Part shown: piece after piece, positions 1 to 11,358 of the stretch | Layout of the letters: each line of letters starts with the position of its first letter | Numbering within the stretch: the stretch's first letter is position 1 | From: Clarkia xantiana subsp. parviflora | Lineage: Eukaryota > Streptophyta > Magnoliopsida > Myrtales > Onagraceae | Assembly: GCA_036873135.1 (NCBI GenBank) | Contig: JAPTYO010000002.1 | Location: 21,416,452 to 21,480,451 of the forward strand | Direction: 5' to 3' | Length of the DNA stretch: 64,000 bases | The notes under the pieces: generated by a model | Databases searched by the model: none | Told to the model about the DNA's origin: nothing | What the model saw: the letters and a program-made list of their open reading frames with translations, nothing else | Program-made: the position numbers and the translations under genes

Positions 1-108
1 GAATTTCCAAAATTGATGTTGAGAAGTCAAAACCCCAGGCACAGACAATATCTTCCACAAGCACTTCAGAAGAGAAATTAAGGGCTAGAAAGAAAAGTAG
101 AAACCCAC

Positions 109-352
109 CGTTTTCCTTTTTGACATCTTCTCGTCGCCGCTTCCTAAGCCGAGCCCAATCGGCTACACTGGTGCAGGCTCCTTCGCCGTCAGACCTATAG
201 TCCGGCGAGCCTCCAACGATCTCGATACACAGCACCCGGTCTGAGAAGTTGCTGTCATTGAAAGCAAAGCCGAAGTTACCTTCGGCGGGACGGGGGGAGT
301 CCGAATCCATCTCCGACCTCGGATCAAAAAGATCAGCGTTCTGCTCCTTCAT
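109..352 (-). CDS. POB1: BTB/POZ protein of the POB1/LRB family, first exon (gene continues left of window)
   Basis: Read from ATG at 352-350, this exon encodes 81 codons plus one base. It begins [18 protein letters not shown], then [15 protein letters not shown] at about residues 28-42 and [17 protein letters not shown] at the end. This N-terminal signature ([16 protein letters not shown], a basic RKRRRED cluster) is what I know from plant POB1/LRB proteins (light-response BTB), which act as substrate adaptors for CUL3 ubiquitin ligases in the nucleus. The BTB and BACK domains would be on later exons outside the window. A splice donor GTGGGT follows directly (108-103), so 1-108 is the start of intron 1. 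The RKRRRED stretch could serve as a nuclear localisation signal. I see no frameshift or stop. I am confident of the family but not of which paralogue it is. Confidence 0.87.
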
Positions 353-1281
353 AATCGCGGAAGCACAGTAGCTGAAACAATCAACGTGAACGGAACGGAT
401 GCAGCAGAAACCCTAACAATGGAAGGAGAAGGAGGAGGTCGGAGCTTGGCGTTATCTCAACAGAGAGCTTGTGGAGAGAGGTTATATTCCAAGTCAGAGA
501 GAGCGTTTGTTTTGAAAATGGCTTTGTTTTTTCTGTATAAACTGATGGGTATTTATTTAATTGAATTCCATTCATTACACCGCTTTTTTTTGGCCAAACA
601 ACATTACACGGTTTATTTGTTGGTTTTGTTGTGTCTTGTGTGTATGTAATGTAACTGATACGGCGGCTCTTAGTTGTAATTAACTATCTATCCAAAGGCA
701 AATTGGGCGGGCCAAAGCATATTTAATTTTATCAACTAGTACCAACTATTACCAACAAAAAAAAAACTACTACTAACTCTATTTTTATATCTAACTAGTT
801 GTTGCCGCGCATGCGTTGCATGCGCATTTTTTTGCTTGAAATTCAAATATATTTCAGTACATTATATACAGGATAGCATTGATATCCTATTAATGAGTAG
901 ACATCATAACAAAAGTTAGAGTTGGTAAATAAGAAAATGAGTTGTATACAACTCATTTTGTCATCATAAACTTCAACTATAATATTGTAGCCAAGTTATA
1001 TTGAGTATGAGGAATTCCATAAGAGTGGGAGTCAATCTGACAACACACATAGCTTACATATTTAAATTATTATTAAACAAAAGTATAATTATCTTAGAAA
1101 AAAATAAAATAACAATTCAAATAGTCAGTTGCACAATTTGATTGTACATATAAGATTTATTCATTAGTCATTTTTAATCTACACGGGAAAAAACAGTATG
1201 AATTTTCTTAAAAAAATATTATATTGTTACGAGTAATATACGATGTGAAAAAAGATACACTAATCAAGTAATCATGTACAT
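353..1281. other. 5' flank of the POB1-like gene and intergenic DNA
   Basis: This stretch lies upstream of the minus-strand POB1-like exon, so its left part should hold the 5' UTR and promoter. Two short overlapping open frames (386-649 on plus, 381-575 on minus) look like chance reading of UTR sequence. AT-rich DNA follows from about 720. I cannot place a convincing TATA box. Confidence 0.5.
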
Positions 1282-1284
1282 TTA

Positions 1285-1839
1285 GGCGGCGTTTGGATGA
1301 ACGTAATGTGAGATTACAAGTAATGTGAGCTATGTTATGTCAGATTACAATGTTTTTGGTTGTGCAGTAATGTGGAGTGTAATATATTAGATTACAGTGT
1401 TTGGTATGTAATGTAATATGTATTGTAATGTGACTTTATTGTTATTATATTAATATATGAGAGTATATTATATATTAAAACTTAATACGCATAACTATTA
1501 TAATTTTATTAATAAAAACATTTTCTATAGTTTTAAAAGATAATTTTTACAAAAAAATATATGTAAACATCATATGCATTATTCTTTATTATAATAATGA
1601 GTTATAAATTAGATAAAAAGAAAAAATCTATTATTATTATTATTTTTATTTTCATAATATATATAAAGATAATATAAAGTATTTATTTATTAAATAAATA
1701 ATAAAAAATAATAACACTCTGTAATGTTAGACGTAATCTCACATTACATCTGTTTTTTAATGTAATCTCACATTACGTTGAATACAATTTGAACGAAATC
1801 TGATATTACAATGCATATTACATACATCAAAACACCCCC
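1285..1839. mobile_element. Tourist-like MITE (PIF/Harbinger type), 555 bp
   Basis: The two ends are imperfect inverted repeats. The left begins GGCGGCGTTTGGATGAACG and the right, reverse-complemented, begins GGGGGTGTTTTGATGTATG. Both continue into the shared theme GTAATGTGAGATTACA. The element is flanked by TTA at 1282-1284 and 1840-1842, the 3-bp duplication typical of PIF/Harbinger elements. The interior is A/T-rich and non-coding. Short minus-strand open frames here are incidental. Confidence 0.8.
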
Positions 1840-1842
1840 TTA

Positions 1843-3077
1843 GCGAACATGTATTCCGCTCGCTCCCTCCAAATGTATGCTCACTCCTCTGAAGGAGCAT
1901 GAAGTTTGTGGTCATTGAGTTCTCCAACAACGCAATAAACAAGTATTGTTACAAAAATTGTGTTATTTTGGAAGTTGTGATGAAAATGTTAGTTGTAATA
2001 AAAGATTTTGTTATATAAAATTTAATAAAAGCCATTGTTAAATTCTTATTAGAAAAATTTCAGAGATTTTCTCAGTGAATTTTTATTACATTGTTTTTAA
2101 ATTCTTATTAAATTATTATTCGCGAATTTCTAATTTAATGCACCGAGGAATATCGCAGTCATAGGCTGCCATCAGTACTTGAGTTTGCCACCTCCGGAAA
2201 GCCATTCCTCAAACAATGAACTGTTCAACATATAAAAATATATAAACCAATGATATACATTCGAATGAAGCTTATCGAATGAAGCGAGGTTACCTGAAAA
2301 ACACAAAAATGAAGAATGGAGAGACACAAAATGCTCCTTCCTCCACGAGTCAACTTGTTGTATATTCAATGACCTGCCTCCAAAAATATCATTTTTTAAT
2401 TACGTGAAACAAAATGAAAAATAATAAAAAATTAGTCAAGCTCGTTTACACCAAAAAAATTATTTTAAACGCAAAGTACAAACACACCCATAGTTTTGTA
2501 TGAATAAAATGCAAAGTTTTATTTGCATAATCACAATCACGCAAGAAAAGTTTTGGAAAGTTACTATACATTTATTTTCATGATTGAAATTAAGAGTTTC
2601 TCAAGATTGTGAGTCTTAGAAACTAAAGAATCCTAAACGTTTGGAAAGCCAATATTAACTAAAACTCTTAAACATATTTCCCTTTTATTGAAGTACTCAT
2701 ATGTTTCTAAATTTCTTCAAATGAAATTTCTAACCCTCCGTTATCGGCTCAAAATCAGAGCTGCTTATGGTGTATTTGAGATGGAAACTACAGAGGGTCT
2801 GTGAGCTTCTTAACCAAATTATACAAGAAGATGAACGACCAAATATAATGAAGCTAAAAAAACAAGAGCGAAATATGAACAACTATATTGGTGAACTTAA
2901 TACGAAGAGAAACCGTCAATATCCATCATAAGTTGATGGGAGATAATATGGTTCAACCATTTAATATCTTACTGTTTGGCAAAAAAATTGCACTCTAACT
3001 CCTTTATTCGATAAACCCTATTATATTATAGATTGACAAGTAATTAGAAGAATATGAAATCTGATGCAAAAAGAAAA
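1843..3077. other. Intergenic, AT-rich, with one small unrecognised open frame
   Basis: I find no gene with support here. A plus-strand frame from an ATG at 2767 to a stop at 2931 (54 codons, KLQRVCELLNQIIQEDERPN within) has fairly balanced, protein-like composition, unlike its AT-rich surroundings. The frame stays open upstream to at least 2752. It may be a decayed exon, but I do not recognise it. Confidence 0.3.
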
Positions 3078-3078
3078 A

Positions 3079-3294
3079 AAAATCTATAAGATTAATTTCC
3101 AGGAAAATATTATTTCCACAAGAGACTACATAAAAGAAGCAAGAGAAAATGAGAACTTGAGATTTTCAGCAACAAAATGTTTTAAAAAAATCTATAAGAT
3201 TTATTTTCAGGAAAATATTAGTTCCACAAGAGACTACATAAAAGAAGCCAGAGGAAAAGAGAACTTGAGATTTTCAGCAACAAAATATAAAACA
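3079..3294. repeat. Two-copy 108-bp tandem duplication
   Basis: The word TCTATAAGAT occurs at 3083 and again at 3191. The two units match along their length (GGAAAATATT, AGAGACTACATAAAAGAAGC, GAACTTGAGATTTTCAGCAA) with scattered substitutions. The period is a multiple of three, which is why a 97-codon frame (3064-3357) stays open through both. I read that frame as a by-product rather than a gene. Confidence 0.85.
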
Positions 3295-3896
3295 AATTGT
3301 TTTTCTTCTACTCATAAGAATAATCTAACACTTTTTTTTTTTTTTTGGAAAAAGTGATGTTCCCTAATAGAAATGGATGAAATGATCTTTAGGCATTTAT
3401 ACAAATACCTTGTCGACATTATAAATCTTAGCTTTTGGAATCAGGACTATGCAACATATCATATCAAAACTTCTGTATATGATTCATAATTTTGAGTTAG
3501 ATCAACATAAATGGAAGAATTTAACAGACATACCGAGTCGGTAGTTGATTTGGTGGGTATCCGTACTCTTACTGCAGACAATAAGTCCACCTTCTCAATG
3601 AAATTGATGCCTCCATCAAGTGATCGGTGTACCGTACACAACCTCCTTAATGACACAAAATTCAATTGAGATGATTGGCACACTACTCAATTGAGAATGC
3701 ATGTCACATACATATAGTCGAAGAGACTCTGAGTGTTTCTGCATGTCGATAGCGGATTGAAGTGGGGCCGATCAGCGGTCTTTATTGTGGCGTACCAATT
3801 TGCTTGTGGGTGGAGATGCACAACAAGGCTACCAATGAAGTTCAGCGAGGCTAGGGGAAGGGCTGAAGAAATTGTGGACTGCAGTCGGAAGTAGGT

Positions 3897-4103
3897 GTGT
3901 CGCAGAGGGACGGAGGAACGGTTTCAGTTGTTTGCAAGGATTTTGGCGTTGAAGAACATTATAGCAGGGACGTTTATTCTTCTTTGAGGCGGTTCGCTGA
4001 TATTCCCGGTTTAGTGATGGTACCTTTTGAAGCAAATATACCTCTTAGGGGTGAGGACATGTTGCATATGTTATACTGGTATAAAGATGTATGTATATTG
4101 TGA
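3897..4103 (+). other. Unrecognised 68-codon open frame, possible gene fragment
   Basis: This plus-strand frame has balanced amino-acid composition (DGGTVSVVCKDFGVEEHYSR, then FADIPGLVMVPFEANIPLRG). The surrounding 3750-4090 is more GC-rich than its flanks, as in an exon remnant. I do not recognise a domain, and no splice-site pair or start context decides it. It ends just left of the foldback element at 4241. It could be the relic of a host gene or of a transposon gene. Confidence 0.25.
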
Positions 4104-4240
4104 ATGGTGGTGATTTAGTCAATCTACCAATAACTTTAATACCGAGTCTTATAATACAATTCGTTTATATAATTATTATTATAATATTGAAAAGAATTGA
4201 TAATAATAATTAATTGGATTGATTTTTATTATTAAAAATA

Positions 4241-5241
4241 GGGTTAATAAGTTTTTAGTACTTGGATCATGTTAGCTTTTGATATAAGAGCATCCACAAT
4301 GGTTTTACCTAAACTGTATTCTTTAAAGCTGTCACGTAGATATTTATGTACACTTTAAGTAATACGTAAATTTAAGACACACGTAAAAAATATTTTCTCT
4401 GCAATCGTATTACTTAAACATATTCCTTAAATATATTTTATTATTAAATTTTCCAACAACCACCAATAATATATTAGTATTAATTATAAAATGAATTAAT
4501 TTATAATAAAAAATTGGTTACGTAATACATAGTGCATTACTTAAATTTAAGGAATGCTTTATGTAAAAACATAAATTTACGTGTGGGTCCCATCTTTAAG
4601 GAATGCTACCACTGTAGATAGTTTTTGTTGCTTTACTTAAATAAACAAGTAGGACCCACGTTTACGTATTCTTTACGTAATACCACTGTGGATGCTCTAA
4701 CAAGTTTTTTTACATGCTTTTGGTATATAACGTTTGAATATAGTTGTATTTTGGTGCATTCGTTAATGAACTGTTAATTTTGACAGTTAAATAGTATATG
4801 ACTAGCTTTCTAACTTTTATTTTGCTTAGTTTAGTTCCTCTAGTATTTTCTTAATTTGTTTTGTATAATTTAGTCCATAAAGATTTCCTATCGGACCCTT
4901 AGCTAGTGGTCTCTTACTCGGGTCAAGCTCAGGATTGGACCCAGTTTGGGCTTGACCGGGCTAGGTTCACGAGCCAAGGGTCTGATTAGAAATCTTTAGG
5001 AACTAAATTTTACCCAAAAAAGTTATGGAAATAGTAAATTGACTAAACTGAACAAAATAAAAGTTAAAGGATATGTGCAAATCACGTTGGCACGTAACGG
5101 TCAAAATTAACACTTCACTAATTGATGCACCAAAAAACAATAAGATCCAAACATTATGCACCAAAAGTATGCAAAAAAAAAAAATGATGTACCGAAAGTC
5201 AATATAATTCAAACATGTTATACCAAAAGATCTATTAACCA
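4241..5241. mobile_element. Foldback MULE-type MITE with 9-bp target duplication, carrying a nested MITE
   Basis: The ends are long inverted repeats. The left starts GGGTTAATAAGTTTTTAG; the right, reverse-complemented, starts TGGTTAATAGATCTTTTGGT. Both continue through TTTTGGTGCAT and GTTAATTTTGAC. Flanking 9-mers are TTAAAAATA (4232-4240) and TTTAAAATA (5242-5250), one mismatch, as expected of an old Mutator-like insertion. Removing the nested MITE (4288-4697) leaves about 590 bp. The same family recurs intact at 59544-60288. There is no coding capacity. Confidence 0.72.
4288..4697. mobile_element. Tourist-like MITE nested in the foldback element
   Basis: The inverted ends are GAGCATCCACAATGGTTTTAC and, reverse-complemented on the right, GAGCATCCACAGTGGTATTAC. 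TAA flanks both sides (4285-4287 and 4698-4700). It interrupts the left arm of the 4241-5241 element, so it is the younger insertion. A close relative in the opposite orientation sits at 15470-15886. Confidence 0.85.
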
Positions 5242-5250
5242 TTTAAAATA

Positions 5251-6631
5251 AGTTATTCAATGCAAATGAAATAGTACTACAAATTTAAGGTGTATATATA
5301 ACTTATATAATACTATATTAATGTGTGCGAACATAAGTTCTATTTGTTAGTTAATAGGTTAACGCATATAATATTATGATTTTTCGGTATACCCACTACT
5401 AATCATAAATATATTAAAATATATAAATACTTACTTACTTACTAAATATTACTGTTAATTATAATTTATTATTGTTATATTTTATGAAGTTTAACATATC
5501 GTATACATGTTTTTTTTATAGTAATTTATATGTAAATTGAGAGTTAAACTTTAATTAATAATTCAGGTAATAATGTTAAATATAATTACTTATTTTACTT
5601 TTACTCCATACTTTTAGTACTATTTATTAAATAGATTTGTTAGGGTGGAATTGCAAATTTCTATTATTAAGATGCAAAGTGACTAACATTTATATAAATG
5701 AAATGAATATTAAAAGTCAATGAGAGTAGTAAAAAATTTTATAATATGATGTTAGTATTTATCTAAATTTATTGTTAATATTAAGAGCATAGTTAAAAAT
5801 GAAGCATGCATAAATTTAAAATTATTTTAGATTTGATTAATTAATGTTGTTATGTAGCGTATTAAAAATTGTAACTCCTCTCAAGATTGAATTGGAGCTT
5901 ATGAAGATTTTTAGCATGTCCAAATAGACACATCTATGATGTCACATAGCTAAGAAAATGTAACTGATTATTGAATTATTTTTCATCGTTATAAATAGAT
6001 TTTATTATTAGATAAATTTATATAAGCTAGTCATTTATCTACGTTTTGCGATATATTGCACTTATATGAAATCTTATGTTATAAAATATCATAGACTTGC
6101 AAACACATTCTTGAAATAAAATATTTATCTTACGGTTACTTAATTTGTTACGGTGTTGTACGTAAGTTATAAATATATGGTGTTATATGTCATAAAAAAA
6201 TATTTTTTGTAAAAAAATATAATTATAAAATATTTTTTAATGATTAGAAGCCGGTGTACCGTGTATCACCATCATTAATTGATTGATGTAATGGGTTTTA
6301 AAACTTAAATTCACTAATTTCTGCAATTTTAATTTAGTCAAATAGGATTATAATTTTTTATATTAACTACAAGTTTTCCTAAAACTTTTCTAATATTTGT
6401 TATACTTGAGTTCTAAGATGATAAGGGCTCATCAATGATGAATCTGGCATTTAATTTTAAAAGCACATTACAGTTGGTGGAAATAAATAAAATAAAAAGT
6501 ATCAGTGAATAAACTCGAGACTTGAAATTACTAAATAAAAAAAGAAATGGATTTTTTTAGTTCAAATTCGCTTAAAAATTTATTTATGACTATCACTTTA
6601 CATTTTATCAGTTGAATTAGTATAAACGAGA
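5251..6631. other. Intergenic, AT-rich, no gene seen
   Basis: This stretch is AT-rich with many A and T runs. I see no open frame of note, no repeat boundary and no RNA gene. Confidence 0.5.
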
Positions 6632-6640
6632 TTATTTTAA

Positions 6641-7109
6641 GGGTTCATTTCATACCATATGTTTTCACGAAATCCACTATTCATATTTATATTTTTTTTT
6701 GTACCAATTTGGTACCAAACGTTTCCATTTTGTACCGTTTTCATACATTCGTTAAAGTTCAGTCCATTTGGGTCGTTAAAAGTCATGTGCCTGCATGTGA
6801 CTGGCCCTAAACTTTTAATTTTGTTCAATTTAGTTCCTCTAATATATTCCTAACTTTTAATATGTTCAATTTAGTCCTCAAATTTCAATATCGAACACCT
6901 GGGACTAAATTGAACAAAATCAAAAGTTTAGGGTCATTCACGTGCACGACACATGACTTTCAACGGTCAAAATGGACGGAACTTTAACGGAGGTATGAAA
7001 ACGGTACAAAATGGAAACGTTTGGTACCAAATTGGTACCAAATAAAAAAACATATGGTATGAATAGTGGATTTCGTGCAAACATATAGTATGAAATGAAA
7101 CATTGACCC
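6641..7109. mobile_element. Foldback MULE-type MITE, 469 bp, 9-bp target duplication
   Basis: It is bounded by perfect 9-bp repeats TTATTTTAA at 6632-6640 and 7110-7118. The left arm reads GGGTTCATTTCATACCATAT and GAAATCCACTATTCATA, and the right arm is its reverse complement with few changes. Both arms carry TTTGGTACCAAACG-like palindromic words. The 60-70 codon frames on both strands are a consequence of the inverted repeat and are not genes. Confidence 0.85.
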
Positions 7110-7118
7110 TTATTTTAA

Positions 7119-7602
7119 AGTATAACATAACATATATAAAATACACACGATAGATAAAATGATATGCTCCACCTCCATTCATATTCCCTTGGTTGGGTTG
7201 CTTTAGGAGATCCTCTGGTCTCGATCATGATATGGGTTATCCTGATAAATATGATTGATATTCTTCAACAATCAAATTTGGTTATTTACTGATGCAGCGT
7301 GATTGAAGGAACAGATGCGCAGAAATCGAATATTGAAAATTAGACGTAGGGTTTGAGGAAAAAATCTCGATTTTTTTCATATATCATAAAACTGAATATA
7401 AACGAAAATTAACAGAGTTTAATACTGAAAAAAAAAACCTAACACTATGGAAAAATATGAAATTAACTACTAAATCCAACAAAAATCGAAAACTGACAAA
7501 AATGACCTAAAGGAACATAAATTGCTATTTTAACCCTCTAAACAAAGGATCACCATACTGCACATCAACTTCATATTGACATGGGTTGCCTGAATCAGTT
7601 AA
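7119..7602. other. Short intergenic stretch, no gene seen
   Basis: I see no supported feature. Part of it (about 7310-7420) resembles the end of the LTR that follows (GAATTTCGG and AAATCGA words in reverse orientation), so it may include older LTR debris. Confidence 0.4.
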
Positions 7603-8001
7603 TGATGTGGGCGAAGTTGGCAAAGCGTCATATTTTGGCGTGTGAATACATTATTTCATGCGGAAACGACGATCTGAGAAAGACTATAATAACTATGAGG
7701 TTTGACGTATTTTGGCCAAATTCACTAGTTTAGGAGGTCAAAATCGCAATTTATATTTTTTAGGGCGTTTTTGCAATCTATCAATTTTGTTAGGGTTTGT
7801 TGCAGATTTCAGATTTTGGACTAGGATTAATTATGATTTTTGTTTTCATTATTTAAACTATGTTTATCTGTCTTTGAGTTTCAGTTATTGAGTTTGATAA
7901 TATATGAGAAAATCGAGATTTTTCTTCAAACTACGTATGAATTTCGGTATTCGATTTGAATCAACGATTTCTGCGTATGTATCCCCCATCACACTACATC
8001 A
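7603..8001 (+). repeat. 5' LTR of the 1.6-kb element
   Basis: It is a direct repeat of 8832-9212, beginning TGATGTGGGC and ending ACATCA. Divergence between the two LTRs is substantial, with many substitutions and small gaps, so the insertion is old. Confidence 0.85.
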
Positions 8002-8019
8002 AATTGGTATAAGAGCTAT

Positions 8020-8673
8020 TTGGTTCTGCTCGATGCCACCCCGAAGACGTTACAGGCTGCAGAGAAGAAAGAACTGCGGTGGTTGATCGAAGAACTGCAA
8101 CAGAATGGAGAATGGCTAAGTCAGTTCATGGAACAGAAAATCGAAGAACAGCAACGTCAATTTGATTTTCAAGAGGATGAGTTCGAATTTGAGGAGGATG
8201 ACGATACCGCCTCAAATGTGAACCCTTTCGGTAATCCTATTTATGATGATGTCGAGATAGATTCTGTTGTTTTTTATAATCCTGTTTATGATGATTACGA
8301 CGACGATGATGAAGTGAGTGAGGAGTACATCACTGAGTATACCAATTTCACAACTGATTCAGATAGCTGTGAGAATGTGATTTCAGATCTGGCTGTTGGG
8401 AAATCGGGTCTTACGGTGGTTCCTATGGATACTTGTAAGTTACTTCTTGATCGCCCATGTCAATATGATCTTGATGTGCAGCATGATGATCGTTCCAATA
8501 CTTATTCATTTGTCTTTCATGACAAGAAGGTAATGCCGCTCGGAAATCAATTTTTACCACATGAATTTGATGATGTGTTTCCTGAGTCCTTACCACCTGA
8601 CCCTCCCCATTTATGTGGGGTGTTTCTACAATGCTCTAAAAGCATGATGCTTGCGGAGGCCTGTAGGGTGTAA
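8020..8673 (+). pseudogene. Chimeric gag-pol remnant of a Ty3/gypsy element
   Basis: This 217-codon frame opens with helical, charged sequence (KKELRWLIEELQQNGEWLSQ), passes through an acidic stretch rich in D and E, and ends with sequence I recognise from the 3' side of gypsy pol: a VPMDTCKLLLDRPCQYDLDV motif, then SNTYSFVFHDKK and LPHEFDDVFPESLPPDPP. The true gag start is probably ATGCCACCCCGAAGACG at 8033 (MPPRRR), but it is in a different frame and stops early, so a frameshift followed. Between gag start and pol scrap everything else has been lost. After the stop, 8674-8831 holds the degraded tail of pol (ATTCGAGGGCGGATC). Confidence 0.7.
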
Positions 8674-8831
8674 TTGATGTTATTAAAAACTAATGGACTA
8701 ACTCGTAATTAGCAGGCAGTTCGGTTATTAAAAATTATGATGATGTGGCTGAGTGTGTTATTCTTCATTCTTCCTATTACCGGTCATCATTGCGCAAGAT
8801 TCGAGGGCGGATCTTCTCTTCCCGGGGAGAA

Positions 8832-9212
8832 TGATGTGGGCGAAGTTGGCAAAGTGTCGGATTTTGGCGTGTGAGTACAGTATTTCATGCAGAAATGGCG
8901 ATCTGAGAAAGACCCATAATAAGGGGTTTGACGTATTTTGGCCAAATTTACTCGTTTATGGGGTCAAAATTGCAATTTATGTTTCTTTAGGTCGTTTTTG
9001 CAATTTATTAATTTTGTTAGGGTTTGTTGCAAATTTCGGATTTTGGACTAGGATTAGAGTTTTTGTTTTTATTATTTAAGATATGTTTAGTTGTCTTTGA
9101 ATATTAATTATTGAGTTTGATAATATATGAGAAAATCGAATTTTTTCCTCAATCCTGCATTTGAATTTCGGAATCAACGATTTCTACGTATCTACCCTAT
9201 TATGCTACATCA
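8832..9212 (+). repeat. 3' LTR of the 1.6-kb element
   Basis: It is a direct copy of 7603-8001, preceded by the purine tract GGGGAGA. It ends CTACATCA at 9212. Confidence 0.85.
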
Positions 9213-11193
9213 TTTATAATGTCTATCCTTACAAAAATACAAAATACAAATTTGTACTATTAAAAATATTATTAAGATCTCTAAACCCTATCAAATTAAG
9301 AGGGTTGGTTACTAAGCGGTTACTTTCTTTGATTTTAAAACCTGAAAATAGATAAATATTCACGGCTCACATTTTACTCCGTACGATGTACTAAGTGTGA
9401 ATGATGGTTAATTTAGATATGAAATAAGTATAATATAAATGTCGTCTTCTTTTCATTTGGAAGACCACCCCGTATTTAAAAAAAAAAAAAAAAAAAAAAA
9501 AATCTCTTTCCAACCAAAATAAAATGTGGCCCCCTTACCCCAAAAAATGTGGCTCCGATGAGAATTGGCATCTATGAAAGAAAGAAAAATAATTTCAAGA
9601 GAATTCTTTATTCTATGAATATACATAATTTTGAGATAACGTGGACCATATGCAATTTGCAACCTACAGGTAGCTAGGGAGCTCCTCCATATGTGACTGT
9701 CACGCGGAACTCTAGAGACTTCATACATCATGTTATGTATATACAAGTTTAGGACACATATATGTCTTCTGCATGATATATACTAATTCATTAACTGATA
9801 TATAATTGGACGGAATATAAACTATTTTATTTCATAATATCATGTCATTACAAGATGTGAGACTAAATTTAATGGCCGATGAAGATCTTCGTTTCTTTTA
9901 TGTGTGTTATTATTGTTGTATAATAATTAAGTGGTACAAAAAAAAAAAGTGGTACACTACCTATAAAGCTAAACTAAATGTAATTTAAATCAATCAGTCA
10001 GAACCTTTAAAAAAATGAGGCATGGTTTTGTTTTATTTTCCCTAAGGATAGTCCAAACTTTTAGTCTATTAATTAATAATTAATTAATTAAGCCGGCATT
10101 GCCATATATAATGAATAATGTAATGTTGAGATCCACGAATAGTACCTAGTAAATGGAGACATTAATTAGGTTGAGTGGGATTGTTCCAATAATATTAATT
10201 AATTAATATTAAAAAACTAGTTTTTTTGGCCAAATATTAAAAACTAGTTAGGTATACTTTATTTATCGAGTTTGAAAAAACAAGAATTAGGAACCGAGCA
10301 GTCACAATATTCCACGTGAATGGAAGCAATAATAATATTCGATGAGTTGTAGATAGATAGATTGTGGAAATTGGCCTTACTCTAAAATCTAAATGGGCCA
10401 CCAAATATGAGTTACGACACCAGCTGAGCTGAGAGCACAAGACGCGTACACACATTGATACATACATGTATGCCCGCCGTGACCTTCAGGTTCCAAGTTT
10501 TGACTTATATATATGTGGACATACGCCTTGACCAGGGACGGAGTCACAACCACAAGACAAGACCGGGTATACTTCAACTTTTTGGCATTATATTAATTAT
10601 TTGGCTATAGTTTAATTTCAGTGTAAATTAATCTTGAAATATTATTTTATACTTATATCTGGGTTAACAACTAGAAAAAATTTAGGTACTAGTATATATA
10701 GAACATTTTTTTTGTGAAATGGGTATAACTTAAGTCACGTTCATTTGAGATAATTATTTTTCTTATATATTTTCTACTTTTTTAAAAAAGAGTTAAGCCG
10801 GCTTCACTTTCGGCACCGTTAACTTTAAATCCATGACCAACATTGAAACATGAAAACAACCGTCTGCTAACTCTCTTTAATTATTCAGCTACATTAATTT
10901 GAATAATATAATTAAAGAGCTAGGTCAAAATAACGTAGTTCAACTTCAATCTAATAAAAAACACAGCAGGGTATTAATTCTTTTATTCTTCTAATAAAGT
11001 TCAATATATTATTATGTATGTTGATAAAAGAAAGTTTCTCATATAAATAATATTTATTAATTAATATAATATATATATGGGTAAAAAGAAAACCATTTAC
11101 TTACATATGGAAAATAAACTAATGCGTGGCACAATTATAGAAAATAAACTAATATCGCCATGAACAAGCTGGCTCTTCAGCGGCATCCCAAAC
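9213..11193. other. Intergenic, AT-rich, no gene seen
   Basis: It contains a run of 25 A at 9478-9502 and AATTAATTAATTAAT words near 10070-10090 and 10195. Short minus-strand frames at 10237-10577 have no recognisable product. Confidence 0.5.
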
Positions 11194-11207
11194 GGCAACT
11201 CATCCAT

Positions 11208-11344
11208 TTTTTTTTTCCACCCGTAGCATGCTTGCTCCACACCTAGACTAATCCCCACTCGCACCGGGTCAATAGCGGGGATTGAACCCCTGACCTCTGG
11301 TTAAGGGATGAGGCGCTGAACTACCACACCATTGTTACATGGTT
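11208..11344 (-). mobile_element. tRNA-derived SINE with 14-bp target duplication
   Basis: On the minus strand it begins with a tRNA-like head GGTGTGGTAGTTCAGCGCC. A consensus-like B box GGTTCAATCCC follows, and the element ends in a short A tail (T run at 11208-11216 on plus). It is flanked by perfect 14-bp repeats GGCAACTCATCCAT at 11194-11207 and 11345-11358, the mark of LINE-type target-primed insertion. The 137-bp length fits a short plant SINE. It is a mobile-element copy rather than a functional tRNA gene, because the cloverleaf is incomplete. Confidence 0.85.
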
Positions 11345-11358
11345 GGCAACTCATCCAT

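Larger units (their letters stand above)
7603..9212 (+). mobile_element. Non-autonomous LTR retrotransposon, 1.6 kb, with a Ty3/gypsy-derived internal scrap
   Basis: Two direct LTRs (7603-8001 and 8832-9212) start TGATGTGGGCGAAGTTGG and end TACATCA or CTACATCA. The 5' LTR is followed by TTGGTATAAGAGCT, resembling a primer binding site for initiator-tRNA-Met. A purine tract GGGGAGA (8824-8830) precedes the 3' LTR. The internal region is only about 830 bp, with no protease, reverse transcriptase or integrase. It joins a gag-like start to a 3' scrap typical of gypsy pol ends, so it must have depended on enzymes from other elements. The flanking 5-mers (GTTAA and TTTAT) do not match, so the target duplication has decayed or the ends are slightly off. 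Confidence 0.8.
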
